A DNA stretch of 64,000 nt from Sphingomonas endolithica (GTDB lineage Bacteria; Pseudomonadota; Alphaproteobacteria; Sphingomonadales; Sphingomonadaceae), in the NCBI RefSeq assembly GCF_025231525.1, contig NZ_CP103057.1, positions 806,001 to 870,000 on the forward strand, written 5' to 3'. The notes under the pieces are model-generated. The model was not told where the DNA came from and did no database searches. It saw nothing but the letters and a program-made list of their open reading frames with translations. The position numbers and the translations under genes were made by a program. Position 1 is the stretch's first letter. Each line of letters begins with the position of its first letter. Below are positions 29,093 to 38,423 of this stretch, in pieces.

Positions 29093-30271
29093 ATGTTCCT
29101 CAACTTCCTCGACGAGCTCCGCGCGGCAGGCATTCCCGCCAGCCTGAAGGAACATCTGCTGCTGCTGGAGGCGCTCGACGCCGAGGTGATCGATCGTACG
29201 CCGGAGGATTTCTACTATCTGTCGCGCGCGGTGTACGTGAAGGACGAGGGATTGCTCGACAAGTTCGATCAGGTCTTCGCCAAGGCTTTCAGGGGCATCG
29301 CCCCCACCTTCGGCACGCAGGATGCGGCGATACCGGAGGAGTGGCTGAAGGCGATCGCGGCCAAGTATCTGAGCCCTGAGGAGATGCAAAAGATCGAGTC
29401 GCTGGGATCCTGGGACGAGATCATGGAGACGCTGAAGAAGCGGATTGAGGAGCAGAAGGAACGTCACCAGGGCGGCAACAAATGGGTCGGTACCGGCGGC
29501 ACCAGCCCGTACGGCAATAGCGGCTATAATCCCGAAGGCGTGCGCATCGGCGGTGAATCGACGCACAAGCGCGCGCTGAAGGTATGGGACCAGCGCGACT
29601 TCAAGAATCTCGACAGCACCAAGGAACTCGGCACCCGCAACATCAAGGTCGCGCTGCGGCGGCTGCGCAAGTTCGCGCGTGAGGGGGCGGCGGACGAGCT
29701 GGACATCGACGCGACCATCGCCGGCACCGCGCGGCAGGGCTGGCTCGACGTCGTGATGCGCGCGGAACGGCGCAACGCGGTCAAATTGCTGCTGTTCCTC
29801 GATGTCGGCGGCTCGATGGATCCGTGGGTCAAACTGTGCGAGGAACTGTTCTCCGCCGCGACCAGCGAGTTCAAGAACCTCGAATTCTTCTACTTTCACA
29901 ATTGCCCGTACGAAGGCGTGTGGAAGGACAACAGGCGCCGCTTCACCGAGCGTACGCCGATGTGGGACGTGCTGCACAAGTTCGGCCACGATTATAAATT
30001 GGTGATCGTGGGCGATGCATCGATGAGCCCTTACGAGATCACGCATCCCGGCGGCTCGGTCGAGCATTTCAACGAGGAATCGGGTGCGGTGTGGTTGCAC
30101 CGCATGACCACGATCTACCCGGCCGCGGTATGGCTGAACCCGGTACCCGAGGAGCAATGGGGCTATTCCCAGAGCGTGCGCATCATCCGCGAGCTGATGA
30201 CGGATCGCATGTATCCGTTGACGCTGGCCGGGTTGGATGAGGCGATGCGGGAGCTGACACGCAAGCGGTAG
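29093..30271 (+). CDS. VWA-domain protein, CoxE-like
   Basis: 392 residues. The N-terminal helical part (1-220) belongs to the CoxE-like family, and the VWA domain has the MIDAS variant DVGGSMD (237-243) followed by VIVGDASMSPYEI at about 304. Such proteins pair with MoxR ATPases; CoxD/CoxE do so in assembling the carbon monoxide dehydrogenase active site. No obvious client enzyme is adjacent, though a molybdenum hydroxylase operon lies 14 kb away. Cytoplasmic; no signal peptide. Confidence 0.88.
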   Translation: MFLNFLDELRAAGIPASLKEHLLLLEALDAEVIDRTPEDFYYLSRAVYVKDEGLLDKFDQVFAKAFRGIAPTFGTQDAAIPEEWLKAIAAKYLSPEEMQKIESLGSWDEIMETLKKRIEEQKERHQGGNKWVGTGGTSPYGNSGYNPEGVRIGGESTHKRALKVWDQRDFKNLDSTKELGTRNIKVALRRLRKFAREGAADELDIDATIAGTARQGWLDVVMRAERRNAVKLLLFLDVGGSMDPWVKLCEELFSAATSEFKNLEFFYFHNCPYEGVWKDNRRRFTERTPMWDVLHKFGHDYKLVIVGDASMSPYEITHPGGSVEHFNEESGAVWLHRMTTIYPAAVWLNPVPEEQWGYSQSVRIIRELMTDRMYPLTLAGLDEAMRELTRKR

Positions 30272-30396
30272 GGCGCTGTTGCCTGGCCTTCGCCTGGGAA
30301 CTGGATTGGTTCGCGGCGCAGGATATTACGTCCGCTGCAAACCGGAAGGCGGTTTCCTGCGTTGAGGGTGCGTACTGCTCTAACGCGAGACCGACC

Positions 30397-31227
30397 ATGA
30401 AGACCGTGACGCTCCCCGATGGAGAGAAGATCCCAGCACTCGGGCAAGGCACCTGGATGATGGGCGAGCGCGCCGCCAAGCGGACGGGCGAGATCGCCGC
30501 ACTGCGCGCTGGCGTCGAATTGGGCATGACGCTGATCGATACCGCCGAAATGTATGGCGACGGCGCGGCCGAGACCCTGATCGGCGAGGCGCTGGGGGCG
30601 GTTCGCGAGCAGATATTCCTGATCAGCAAGGCCTATCCGCAAAACGCATCGCGCGCACGACTGGTGCGCGCGTGCGAGGGGACCCTCGAGCGGCTCGGCA
30701 CCGACCGGCTCGATTTGTATCTGCTGCACTGGCGCGGATCGGTGCCGCTCGGCGAAACCGTCCAGGCGATGGAAGCGCTGAAGGCGGCGGGCAAGATCCG
30801 TCACTGGGGCGTCAGCAATTTCGACACGGGCGACATGAAGGAGTTGATCGCCGCCGGCGGCACCGGCTGCGCGACCAACCAGATCCTCTACAATCTCGGC
30901 CGGCGCGGGCCGGAACTCGATCTGCTGGCGTGGCTCGATGATCACGCCATGCCGGCCATGGCCTATAGTCCGGTCGAACAAGGCAGGCTCGTCACCGATC
31001 CCACCCTGACCGAGATCGCCAAGACGATCGGCGCCACCCCGGCGCAAGTCGCCTTGGCCTGGGTGCTGCACCGCGCGGGGATGATCGCCATCCCCAAGGC
31101 GGGCACGCTCGCGCATGTACAGGAGAACCGGGCGGCGGGGGACCTTGTCCTGTCGAGCGACGATCTATCGACGCTCGATGCCGCATTCGCCCGGCCGCAG
31201 GTGCGCCGCCCGCTCGAGATGCTTTGA
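30397..31227 (+). CDS. aldo/keto reductase
   Basis: 276 residues forming an NADPH-dependent TIM-barrel reductase. The tetrad is complete: Asp48, Tyr53, Lys78 and His111 (LIDTAEMYG, LISKAY, LLHWRG). The size and ending (AIPKAGTLAHVQENRAAGDL) fit bacterial AKR members acting on small aldehydes or ketones. The substrate is unknown. The phosphoesterase gene begins 8 nt after the stop. Confidence 0.9.
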   Translation: MKTVTLPDGEKIPALGQGTWMMGERAAKRTGEIAALRAGVELGMTLIDTAEMYGDGAAETLIGEALGAVREQIFLISKAYPQNASRARLVRACEGTLERLGTDRLDLYLLHWRGSVPLGETVQAMEALKAAGKIRHWGVSNFDTGDMKELIAAGGTGCATNQILYNLGRRGPELDLLAWLDDHAMPAMAYSPVEQGRLVTDPTLTEIAKTIGATPAQVALAWVLHRAGMIAIPKAGTLAHVQENRAAGDLVLSSDDLSTLDAAFARPQVRRPLEML

Positions 31228-31235
31228 CCCCGCGC

Positions 31236-31772
31236 ATGGCGACGTTCTTTACCGCGGACACGCATTTCGGCGATCATCGCACGCTCAACATCCATCGTCG
31301 GCCGTTCGCCAGCGTGGCCGAGATGGATGCGGCGATCATCGCCGGCTGGAACGCGGTAGTGGGTGCCACCGACATCGTCTGGCATCTGGGCGACGTCGCC
31401 CGCCGGTCGGCCGATGTGCAGGGCCTGCTGGCGCAATTGAACGGCACCAAGCATCTCGTCCGAGGCAATAACGACGCGCCGGCCACTGGCGAGGCGGGCG
31501 GCTGGGCAAGCGTGCACGATTATGTCGAGCTGACTCAGGACGGCATGCTGCTGGTGCTGTGCCACTATCCGTTCAGGAGCTGGAACGGCCAGCATCGCCG
31601 CTCGATCAACCTTCATGGCCACAGCCATGGTAAGCTCAAGCCGATGCCACGGCAGTTCGATGTCGGCGTCGACCCGCGAAGCTACCGCCCGACGGCGCTC
31701 GACGCCCTGCTCGGGCGAGCGGGGGGAGGCGACGTGGAAGCAGATACCCTGCCCCCGGCCTCGGCGTCATGA
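31236..31772 (+). CDS. calcineurin-like metallophosphoesterase
   Basis: 178 residues from ATG 31236 (a TTG at 31224 is also in frame). All two-metal motifs are present: DTH (8-10), HLGDV with Asp53, GNND (77-80), His110 in CHYP and GHSH (128-131). It resembles small bacterial phosphoesterases with TADTHFGD starts. The stop overlaps the next start as ATGA. Confidence 0.9.
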   Translation: MATFFTADTHFGDHRTLNIHRRPFASVAEMDAAIIAGWNAVVGATDIVWHLGDVARRSADVQGLLAQLNGTKHLVRGNNDAPATGEAGGWASVHDYVELTQDGMLLVLCHYPFRSWNGQHRRSINLHGHSHGKLKPMPRQFDVGVDPRSYRPTALDALLGRAGGGDVEADTLPPASAS

Positions 31773-32134
31773 CAGCCGACATCCATCCCGTGACGCCGGA
31801 CGGCCGCTACTTCGTCGTCCGCGGGCGGCTCTGGCGGCGGTCGAACCCGGCGCTGTCGGAAGAGCATCGGGCCGCGCTGGTCGGCGAGCTCATGCACGCG
31901 CGGCGCGCCGTCGGTGTGGCATTGCGCCAGGAGGATCAGCCAGCTGTGGCCGAGGCGCGCGCGGCGGTCGATCGCGCGAAGGTGGCGCTCGGCGAACGCG
32001 GGCCGGTATGGTGGCACGACGGCGCGCCGGACCTCAATCGGCGCATGGTTGCCAACACGCTCTACGCGGCATGGTTCGAACAGCGCGCGAGCATCTCCAA
32101 GGCTTCTCCAGCGATCGACGATGAATCCGGGTGA
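31769..32134 (+). CDS. conserved hypothetical protein
   Basis: 121 residues, soluble, containing GRYFVVRGRLWRRSNP, a helical middle (LMHARRAVGVALR) and WWHDGAPDLNRRMVANTLYA. I associate this pattern with an uncharacterised family in alphaproteobacteria; no function is known to me. It overlaps the phosphoesterase gene by 4 nt, and its 3' end overlaps the probable FUSC start. Confidence 0.75.
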   Translation: MTADIHPVTPDGRYFVVRGRLWRRSNPALSEEHRAALVGELMHARRAVGVALRQEDQPAVAEARAAVDRAKVALGERGPVWWHDGAPDLNRRMVANTLYAAWFEQRASISKASPAIDDESG

Positions 32135-33257
32135 TGACCATGACGTGGTCGATGAAAACCGATACCGCCCTTTGATGCGCCGTCTCACTTTCCCTGCCTA
32201 CGATGTGCCGGCGTTCAAGCAGATGTTCCGCGTTGCCGCGGCGTGCGCGATCGCCTTTGCGGCGTACAAGATGCTGGGCCTGACGCAGGGTTATTGGGCG
32301 GTCTTCACCGTGCTGATCGTCATGCAGGGTTCGCTCGGCGGCACGCTTGGGGCGGCATTCGACCGCATGTTGGGAACGCTGGTCGGTGCGGGGCTCGGCG
32401 CGGTCGGAGCGCTGCTACACGGTGACGGCGCAGTCGGAACGGGCGCTGCGCTCGTGCTAGTAACCGGTCTCGGCACCTATCTCGCCACCTTGCGCCCACA
32501 GCTGAAGATCGCGCCGGTCACGGCCTCGATCATGATGTTGACGATGCCGCGAGGAACGCCGATCGCCGATTTTGTCGTGGATCGCATCGTCGAGATCACG
32601 CTCGGCGGCGGCATCGGCGTTGCCGCGATGGCGTTGATCCTGCCCGCATCGTCGCAGGCCATGGTGACGCGGCGCGCGGCAGAGGCACTAGATCGCATGC
32701 ACGGAATGATCCGGCAGATGGCAGACGCGGTCGCCAGCGGCGAAGCGGTGTCCTTTGCCGAGCCGCTGGTGGCGCTGCGCCCCGCGCTCGCCTCGATCGA
32801 ACAAGCTTTGAAGGATGCTGATCGCGAACATGCCACCTGGCTCTCTCGCCACGCCATCCCGCCGGCCATCCCGCGCACCTTGTGGCGCTTGCGATCGGAT
32901 CTCGTGCTGGTCGCGCGCGCATTGGACCCCCCATTCCCCGATGCCGTGCGTGCGATGCTCGGTACCGCTGGTGCCGACCTACTGCGCCTGATCGGCGATG
33001 ATGTCGTGGCGTGCGCCGCTGCGCTGCGTGCAGGGAAGCCGGTCGTACGCACCAGCATCATACCGGCCCGCACCACTTTTGGCGGCGCCTTCGCCGCCTT
33101 TCGGACCAGCGCGGAAGGAAACGCGCTTACCCTCGATGTCGCTGGGCACGTCTTCGGTCTCTCGTTCGCACTGGACGAACTCGTCAGCGACTTGAGCGAC
33201 GTCGCCGATCGAATCGATGAAATGAACGGCGCCACACATGATCCAAGGTCGCGATGA
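32121..33257 (+). CDS. FUSC-family (fusaric acid resistance-like) membrane protein
   Basis: 378 residues if translation starts at ATG 32121; ATG 32175 (MRRLTFPAYD) is an equally good start without overlap. Residues about 35-190 contain six hydrophobic segments with the FUSC pattern GYWAVFTVLIVMQGSLGGTL and GLGTYLATLRPQLKIAP. A soluble helical C-terminal half follows. FUSC/aromatic-acid exporter proteins are linked to efflux of aromatic acids, usually with HlyD-like partners, none of which is adjacent. Confidence 0.82.
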   Translation: MNPGDDHDVVDENRYRPLMRRLTFPAYDVPAFKQMFRVAAACAIAFAAYKMLGLTQGYWAVFTVLIVMQGSLGGTLGAAFDRMLGTLVGAGLGAVGALLHGDGAVGTGAALVLVTGLGTYLATLRPQLKIAPVTASIMMLTMPRGTPIADFVVDRIVEITLGGGIGVAAMALILPASSQAMVTRRAAEALDRMHGMIRQMADAVASGEAVSFAEPLVALRPALASIEQALKDADREHATWLSRHAIPPAIPRTLWRLRSDLVLVARALDPPFPDAVRAMLGTAGADLLRLIGDDVVACAAALRAGKPVVRTSIIPARTTFGGAFAAFRTSAEGNALTLDVAGHVFGLSFALDELVSDLSDVADRIDEMNGATHDPRSR

Positions 33258-33292
33258 TCGATAAAGCGGAGCCGCCACATCAAGGCGGGCGC

Positions 33293-34234
33293 TTACCGTT
33301 CGGCACTCAGGAAATCGCGGACCAGCTTCACCGTGGCCGCGGGCTGCTCCTCCATCAGCCAATGGCCCGAATCCGCGACGACCGCTTCGCGCACATCGGT
33401 GGCGGCAAAGCGCATCACCTTGGCCATGGTTGGTCCGAACGATGCCGCGCCGCCGATCGCAAGCACCGGCATCGTCAGCTTGCCCTGCGCCAGAAAGGCC
33501 TGGTCGTCGCGCACGTCCTGGTCGAACGCTGCGAACTGCGCAAAGCCCGCATGCATGGCACCGGGCGCGGCATACAGCCGAGCATAATGGCGGCGAGAGG
33601 CCTCGCTGAACTTGGCCGGTGTCGCCGAGAATTCATTCCAGAAGCGGTCTAAGTAAATGCGCTCTCGTCCCTGAACCAGCCGCTCCATGTCCGGCCCCCC
33701 GAACCGGAAATGCCATAGGAGCGGGTTTTTCAGGATGTCCTCCCACGGGCCGATGCCGGGGATCGGCGCATCCATGAGGACGAACCGCCTTACCCGGTCG
33801 CAATCTTCCGCCGCAAAGGCATACCTCACCATATTGCCGATATCGTGCGTGACGAGATCGACTTTCTTGATTTCGAGTGCATCGAGCAGCCCGGACATGT
33901 CGAAGCCCTGCGTCTTCTTGTCATAGCCTCCCGCCGGCTTGGCCGAGAGACCCATGCCGCGCAGATCCGGAACGATCACTGTATGGTCGCGCATCAGGTC
34001 GCGCGCGAGCGGCGCTCACATGTCCCCAGTTTCGCCGTAACCATGAAGCAGCAGCACCGCCGGCCCCGTACCGCCGACCCTAACATGTAAGGTCGTTCCA
34101 TTGGTCGGGACCTCCTGCGCCCGAAAGCAAGGCGGAAATGCGAAATCCTGCGCGAGCGATGCAGAGGGCGCAGCGAGCAGCGCCATCGTCAGGACCATCG
34201 CTGCACGAAAAGATGCCTTCATTCTTGCCCCCAT
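33293..34234 (-). pseudogene. secreted alpha/beta hydrolase interrupted by one in-frame stop
   Basis: A signal peptide (MVLTMALLAAPSASLAQD) and the first strand LLLHGYGETGDM are followed by TGA at 34018-34016, then in the same frame APLARDLMRDHTVIVPDLRG through to VADSGHWLMEEQP. Relatives have Trp at the stop position (GDMW), so TGG became TGA. The whole would be about 313 residues, an epoxide-hydrolase/dehalogenase-like fold. THDIGN carries the nucleophile Asp and GHW the His. A distal ATG (33994) could make a fragment lacking the oxyanion-hole strand. It is divergent from a LysR gene. Confidence 0.85.
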
Positions 34235-34362
34235 GATGTAGTAGACCGGAAGCCTGAGGATATGCTGCGCTCTGGCAACACCTTTCGTCCCGCATTATGC
34301 TTCGAACGAAAACGTCCTGGTAGGTCGTAAGAACCGAACCAATCTTTCGGGGGTCGCGAACG

Positions 34363-35289
34363 ATGAAGCTCGACGGTATCCTGGCCTTCGTCGCCGTGGC
34401 GGATGGCGGATCGATCAACGAGGCTGCCCGACAGCTGCGCTTATCGAAATCGACGGTCAGCGAACGGCTAACCGAACTGGAATATGCATGCGGCACGAAG
34501 CTTCTGAGCCGCAACAGTCGCCAACTCGTCCTGACGGACGACGGCGCGGCGTTCCTCGAACGTGCGCGACGGATCGTCGCCGAAACCAACGATGCGAAGG
34601 AGGATCTGGCGCGGCGCCGCGGCGACGTGTCGGGGCCGATGCGGATCGCCGTTCCCAGGGCCTTTGGCGACCTGCACTTGGGCCCGATCCTGTATGACTT
34701 CATGAACCGCTATCCGGAGGTCACCGTCACCGCCGAATTCGACGACCGAATCAGCGACCTCAGCAGCAGCTTTGACGCGATCGTGCGTATCGCCCCAACG
34801 CCGTTGCCCAAGCGCGAGACGGAACAGCTCACGATCAGCCGCCGTACCCTCGTTGCCGCACCGTCCTACCTCGACCTTTACGGACGGCCGGAGACGGTCG
34901 GGGCGCTGGAGCGGCATCGGGCGATCCGTTATATGGAGCGCGGGCCTGACGATTGGACGTTTAAGGGCGACCTCGAACGGGTCGTTGCCCGCGTCTCGCC
35001 GAGACTTCGCGTGACCTCCTGTTTTGCCATGCGCGATGCTGCCATTGCGGGGCTCGGCATCGCCTGGCTGCCAACCTTCCACAGCTATCAGGCGATCAAA
35101 GTCGGCAGTCTCGAAATACTTGATATCGGCGTCGATCCCGATGTCACGCCCGTCACGATTGCCTATCATCACGGACATGGTCCGCCGAAGCGACTGCGGG
35201 CGCTGATCGACCATCTGAAGCTCTCTTTCGGCGATCCACCTTATTGGGACGACCAGCTCATAGTCTCGCACGGTGCTCAACTTACTTGA
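34363..35289 (+). CDS. LysR-family transcriptional regulator
   Basis: 308 residues with the N-terminal winged HTH (AVADGGSINEAARQLRLSKS, LLSRNSRQLVLTDDGAAFLE) and a substrate-binding-like effector domain (about 90-295). GGGGGT precedes the ATG. Such regulators usually control a divergent neighbour, here the broken hydrolase gene 128 nt away, so its original target may be lost. Confidence 0.92.
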   Translation: MKLDGILAFVAVADGGSINEAARQLRLSKSTVSERLTELEYACGTKLLSRNSRQLVLTDDGAAFLERARRIVAETNDAKEDLARRRGDVSGPMRIAVPRAFGDLHLGPILYDFMNRYPEVTVTAEFDDRISDLSSSFDAIVRIAPTPLPKRETEQLTISRRTLVAAPSYLDLYGRPETVGALERHRAIRYMERGPDDWTFKGDLERVVARVSPRLRVTSCFAMRDAAIAGLGIAWLPTFHSYQAIKVGSLEILDIGVDPDVTPVTIAYHHGHGPPKRLRALIDHLKLSFGDPPYWDDQLIVSHGAQLT

Positions 35290-35468
35290 GAGCGCTACGT
35301 CGATGGCACGGCGGCGGCCTCGGATATTCTTTTGATCTTCAGCCGCCGAGTGCCCTTCAGATACTCGTGCGAGGCCGGCCGATCGGCTAGGCGCCATCGC
35401 AAAGGACCTCCTATGATCGTTGCTGTGCACTTGGCTGATCTCGACCTGTCCCCCGCCGGCTCCTGACG

Positions 35469-36416
35469 ATGGATGGGTCGCACCCGCCATCGTGGCGGAT
35501 CGCCGGCTTCGCCTTGTCGGCCGCAGGCGCAATGCTGTTCGCGATCAAGGGCGTGCTGATCAAGCTGATCTACCGTTACGACATCGACACGACGAGCCTG
35601 CTGGCGATGCGCATGGTGTTGGCCGTGCCGGTGTTTGCGCTGGTGGGTGCGCAACGATGGCAGCGGCTGCAGCGGGATGCCCGGCCGGACGCCCGCACCT
35701 TCGGGCTCGCCATGCTCGTGGGCATCGTCGGCTACTACATATCGTCTTGGCTGGACTTCCAGGGACTGCAAACGCTGGATGCGCAGATCGAGCGGCTGAT
35801 TTTGTTCACCTACCCCTTCCTGGTAATCCTGTTCGGACGATTGCTGCTGGGCCATCCCTTGCGCGTTCACGCAGTGCTCGGCGCGGGCTTGAGCTATGTC
35901 GGCCTGTTCGTGATGTTCGCCGGAGAGCCAACGCGGCTGGGCACGGCGGCGCTGATCGGCGGTGCGTTCGTCGCCGTCGCCGCAGTGACCTTTGCCCTTT
36001 ACCAATTGTTTGCGCGCGAACTGATCCTGCGCTGCGGCGCCACCTTGTTCACCGCGATCGCCATGACCGCAGCGGGGATCACGGCCTTGCTCGGCTTCTT
36101 CGTGACTCACCCTGTCGCAGCGCTGGTGCCGCCGACCGGTGCCTGGGCGTTGATCGCAGCACTGGCGGTGTTCGCGACGATCGTTCCCGCCTTCCTGATG
36201 TCGGCGGGGACGGCAAGGATCGGCGCGCAGGGCACCGCGATCGTCTCGACGATCAGCCCAGTGGTGACGATCGGCGTGGCCATCGTCGTGCTGGGCGAGC
36301 CGTTCGGCTGGCCGGAGGCGATCGGCACGATCTGCGTACTGGGCGGCGTCGGCCTCTTCAGCCTGATCGAGAGCCGCCCGCGGTCGTACCAGACCGGCGA
36401 AGAAGGGCCGGCCTGA
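35469..36416 (+). CDS. EamA/DMT-family transporter
   Basis: 315 residues with about ten hydrophobic segments forming two EamA repeats (FALSAAGAMLFAIKGVLIKL near the start; IVSTISPVVTIGVAIVVLGE in the second). DMT proteins export or import small metabolites; the substrate is unknown. The 179 nt upstream hold no gene or obvious promoter. It converges with the next LysR gene. Confidence 0.9.
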   Translation: MDGSHPPSWRIAGFALSAAGAMLFAIKGVLIKLIYRYDIDTTSLLAMRMVLAVPVFALVGAQRWQRLQRDARPDARTFGLAMLVGIVGYYISSWLDFQGLQTLDAQIERLILFTYPFLVILFGRLLLGHPLRVHAVLGAGLSYVGLFVMFAGEPTRLGTAALIGGAFVAVAAVTFALYQLFARELILRCGATLFTAIAMTAAGITALLGFFVTHPVAALVPPTGAWALIAALAVFATIVPAFLMSAGTARIGAQGTAIVSTISPVVTIGVAIVVLGEPFGWPEAIGTICVLGGVGLFSLIESRPRSYQTGEEGPA

Positions 36417-36483
36417 AGGCACGGTTAGGACGTTTGTGGCCGGCCCGGGTCGCAACTGAAAGTCACATTCGCCGTTCGCGCCT

Positions 36484-37377
36484 TCAGCCCAGGTAGGCGG
36501 CCAGCTCCTCCGGCTCTGCCCGCGGAAAGGCGTGCTTCAACAGGTCCAGAAAAGCCGAGACGCGCGCGCTCAAGAGCCGCCGGGAGGGGTAAAGCGCCCA
36601 TAAGGCGATATCCGATCCCACCACGTCGCCCCAATGCACCAGTCTGCCCGCGGCCAGATCATGGCTGACCAGTGACACCGGCAGCCGTCCGGCACCGACG
36701 CCCGCCCGCACCGCGTCGCGGATCATGGTGAGCGACGAGAGGCGGAGGATGGGGTCGACGGCGATGTCGGACCGCCCGGTCTCCGTCGACACTGCCCAGC
36801 TCGTCGCTCGATCGCTGGCGCGCACGACGGCGCGGATCGGCACTTCGGTGGATCTCGGCAGGTCTGGATTCGCGACGACCACCAGCCGATCATGGAGGAA
36901 CGGGCGGCCGATCAGGCTCTCGTCGGGATCCGGATTGACCCGGATGACCAAGTCATATCCTTCCTCGACCATGTCGACCGCGCGGTCTTCGGTCGTCACC
37001 TCCAGGCGAACGTCGGGGTGGCGGAGCGCGTATTCGGCGGCGAGTTTGCCCATCGCCGTCTGCGAGAAGAGCAGGGGTGCGCTGACACGGAACCGCCCAC
37101 GCGGCCTTTCACCGCCGGCGGAGATGGCCGCTGCAGTCTCGCCGATCTCGGCGAGCAGCGCTCCGGTTCGCTCGTGGAGCGCCCTGCCCTCCTCGGTCAG
37201 CTTCAGCACGCGGGCGCCGCGCTCGAACAGGCGCAGGTCGAGTGCCGCCTCCAATTCGGCAACGCGCCGGGACAGCGTCGCCTTGGGCCGCCCCGACGCG
37301 CGCGCCGCTTTGCCGAAGCCGCCGTGGCGGGCGACGAGATTGAAATCGGTCAAGGCAAGAAGGTCCATGTGTTCCAT
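36484..37377 (-). CDS. LysR-family transcriptional regulator
   Basis: 297 residues with an HTH (VARHGGFGKAARASGRPKAT, LFERGARVLKLTEEG) and an effector domain. It is divergent from the NmrA-like oxidoreductase gene across 93 nt, the standard regulator-target layout. ATG 37368 (MDLLALTDF) is an alternative start 9 nt downstream. Confidence 0.92.
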   Translation of the reverse strand: MEHMDLLALTDFNLVARHGGFGKAARASGRPKATLSRRVAELEAALDLRLFERGARVLKLTEEGRALHERTGALLAEIGETAAAISAGGERPRGRFRVSAPLLFSQTAMGKLAAEYALRHPDVRLEVTTEDRAVDMVEEGYDLVIRVNPDPDESLIGRPFLHDRLVVVANPDLPRSTEVPIRAVVRASDRATSWAVSTETGRSDIAVDPILRLSSLTMIRDAVRAGVGAGRLPVSLVSHDLAAGRLVHWGDVVGSDIALWALYPSRRLLSARVSAFLDLLKHAFPRAEPEELAAYLG

Positions 37378-37470
37378 CCATGAGACAGCGAGTCCAGATA
37401 TAGCGGCTATTGGCGCGGATGTGGATCACATAGTTTCCTGACTGTACTGAAGCACAGAAGGAGTTCCACC

Positions 37471-38340
37471 ATGACCATCCTCGTTATCGGCGCCACCGGA
37501 CGCGTCGGCCGCCACGTCGTCGATCAACTCGTCCAGCGCGGCGCCGACGTGCGCGTCCTCACCCGTGATCCCGCCAAGGCCGCCTTCCCGGCCGGCGTCG
37601 AAGTCGCCCAAGGCGATCTGCTCGACATTGACGCGCTGCGCGCGGCCTTCTCCGGCGTCAGCACATTGTTCCTGCTCAATGCGGTGACGGGCGACGAGTT
37701 CACCCAGGCGATCATCACGCTGAACATCGCACGCGAATCAGGCGTCGAGCGGGTCGTCTACCTTTCGGTGCTCCACGCCGATCGATCGGTGAACGTGCCG
37801 CACTTCGCGGTGAAATCCGGCGCCGAGCGCATGCTGGAGCAGATGGGGTTCGGCGCGACGATCCTGCGCCCGTCCTATTTCATCGACAACGACGTGATGA
37901 TCACCGACGTCATCCTCCAGCACGGCGTCTATCCGATGCCGATCGGCAGCAAGGGGCTGGCTATGGTCGACGCGCGCGACATCGCCGAAGTCGCCGCGAT
38001 CGAGCTGATCCGCCGCGAACAGGCCCCTGATAAGCTGCCGCTCGAGACGATCAACCTGGTCGGCCCCGATACGCTGACCGGTGCCGATGTAGCCGCGATC
38101 TGGTCGGACGTGCTGGGTCGCCCGATCGCCTATGGCGGTGACGATCCGAGCGGCTTCGAGCAGAACATGGCGACCTTCATGCCGCAATGGATGGCCTATG
38201 AGATGCGCCTGATGGCGGAACGCTATGTCAGCGAAGGATTGATCCCGGACGAGGACGACGTCGAACGCCTGACCGGGATCCTCGGTCGCCCACTACACTC
38301 CTACCGCGATTTCGCGAGCAGGATCGCCGCCGCAGCCTGA
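37471..38340 (+). CDS. NmrA-like NAD(P)H-binding protein
   Basis: 289 residues. The Rossmann motif is VIGATGRVGRHVVDQL (5-20), and RVVYLSVLHADRS and LRPSYFIDNDV fit the NmrA/QorB-like atypical SDR group, in which the catalytic Tyr-Lys pair is absent and the protein senses or reduces with NAD(P)H. AAGGAG lies 8 nt before the ATG. Probable target of the divergent LysR regulator. Confidence 0.88.
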   Translation: MTILVIGATGRVGRHVVDQLVQRGADVRVLTRDPAKAAFPAGVEVAQGDLLDIDALRAAFSGVSTLFLLNAVTGDEFTQAIITLNIARESGVERVVYLSVLHADRSVNVPHFAVKSGAERMLEQMGFGATILRPSYFIDNDVMITDVILQHGVYPMPIGSKGLAMVDARDIAEVAAIELIRREQAPDKLPLETINLVGPDTLTGADVAAIWSDVLGRPIAYGGDDPSGFEQNMATFMPQWMAYEMRLMAERYVSEGLIPDEDDVERLTGILGRPLHSYRDFASRIAAAA

Positions 38341-38386
38341 CCTGCACATTGCAGGGCGACGGAAGCTGCGAACGCCTCAGGCCATA

Positions 38387-38416
38387 GCGGGGCCGCCTCA
38401 TGCCAGGCGGTCCCGC
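38387..38416. terminator. bidirectional hairpin terminator
   Basis: A 12-bp stem with one G-T pair (38387-38398 with 38405-38416) and a 6-nt loop sits between the convergent NmrA-like and SDR genes. A smaller hairpin, CCTGCA/TGCAGG, precedes it at 38341-38355. Confidence 0.75.
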
Positions 38417-38423
38417 CATGACA

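Noticed and set aside
34016..34018. TGA read as selenocysteine
   Set aside because: Relatives carry Trp here, no SECIS-like hairpin is visible directly after it, and the position is not a catalytic Cys site.
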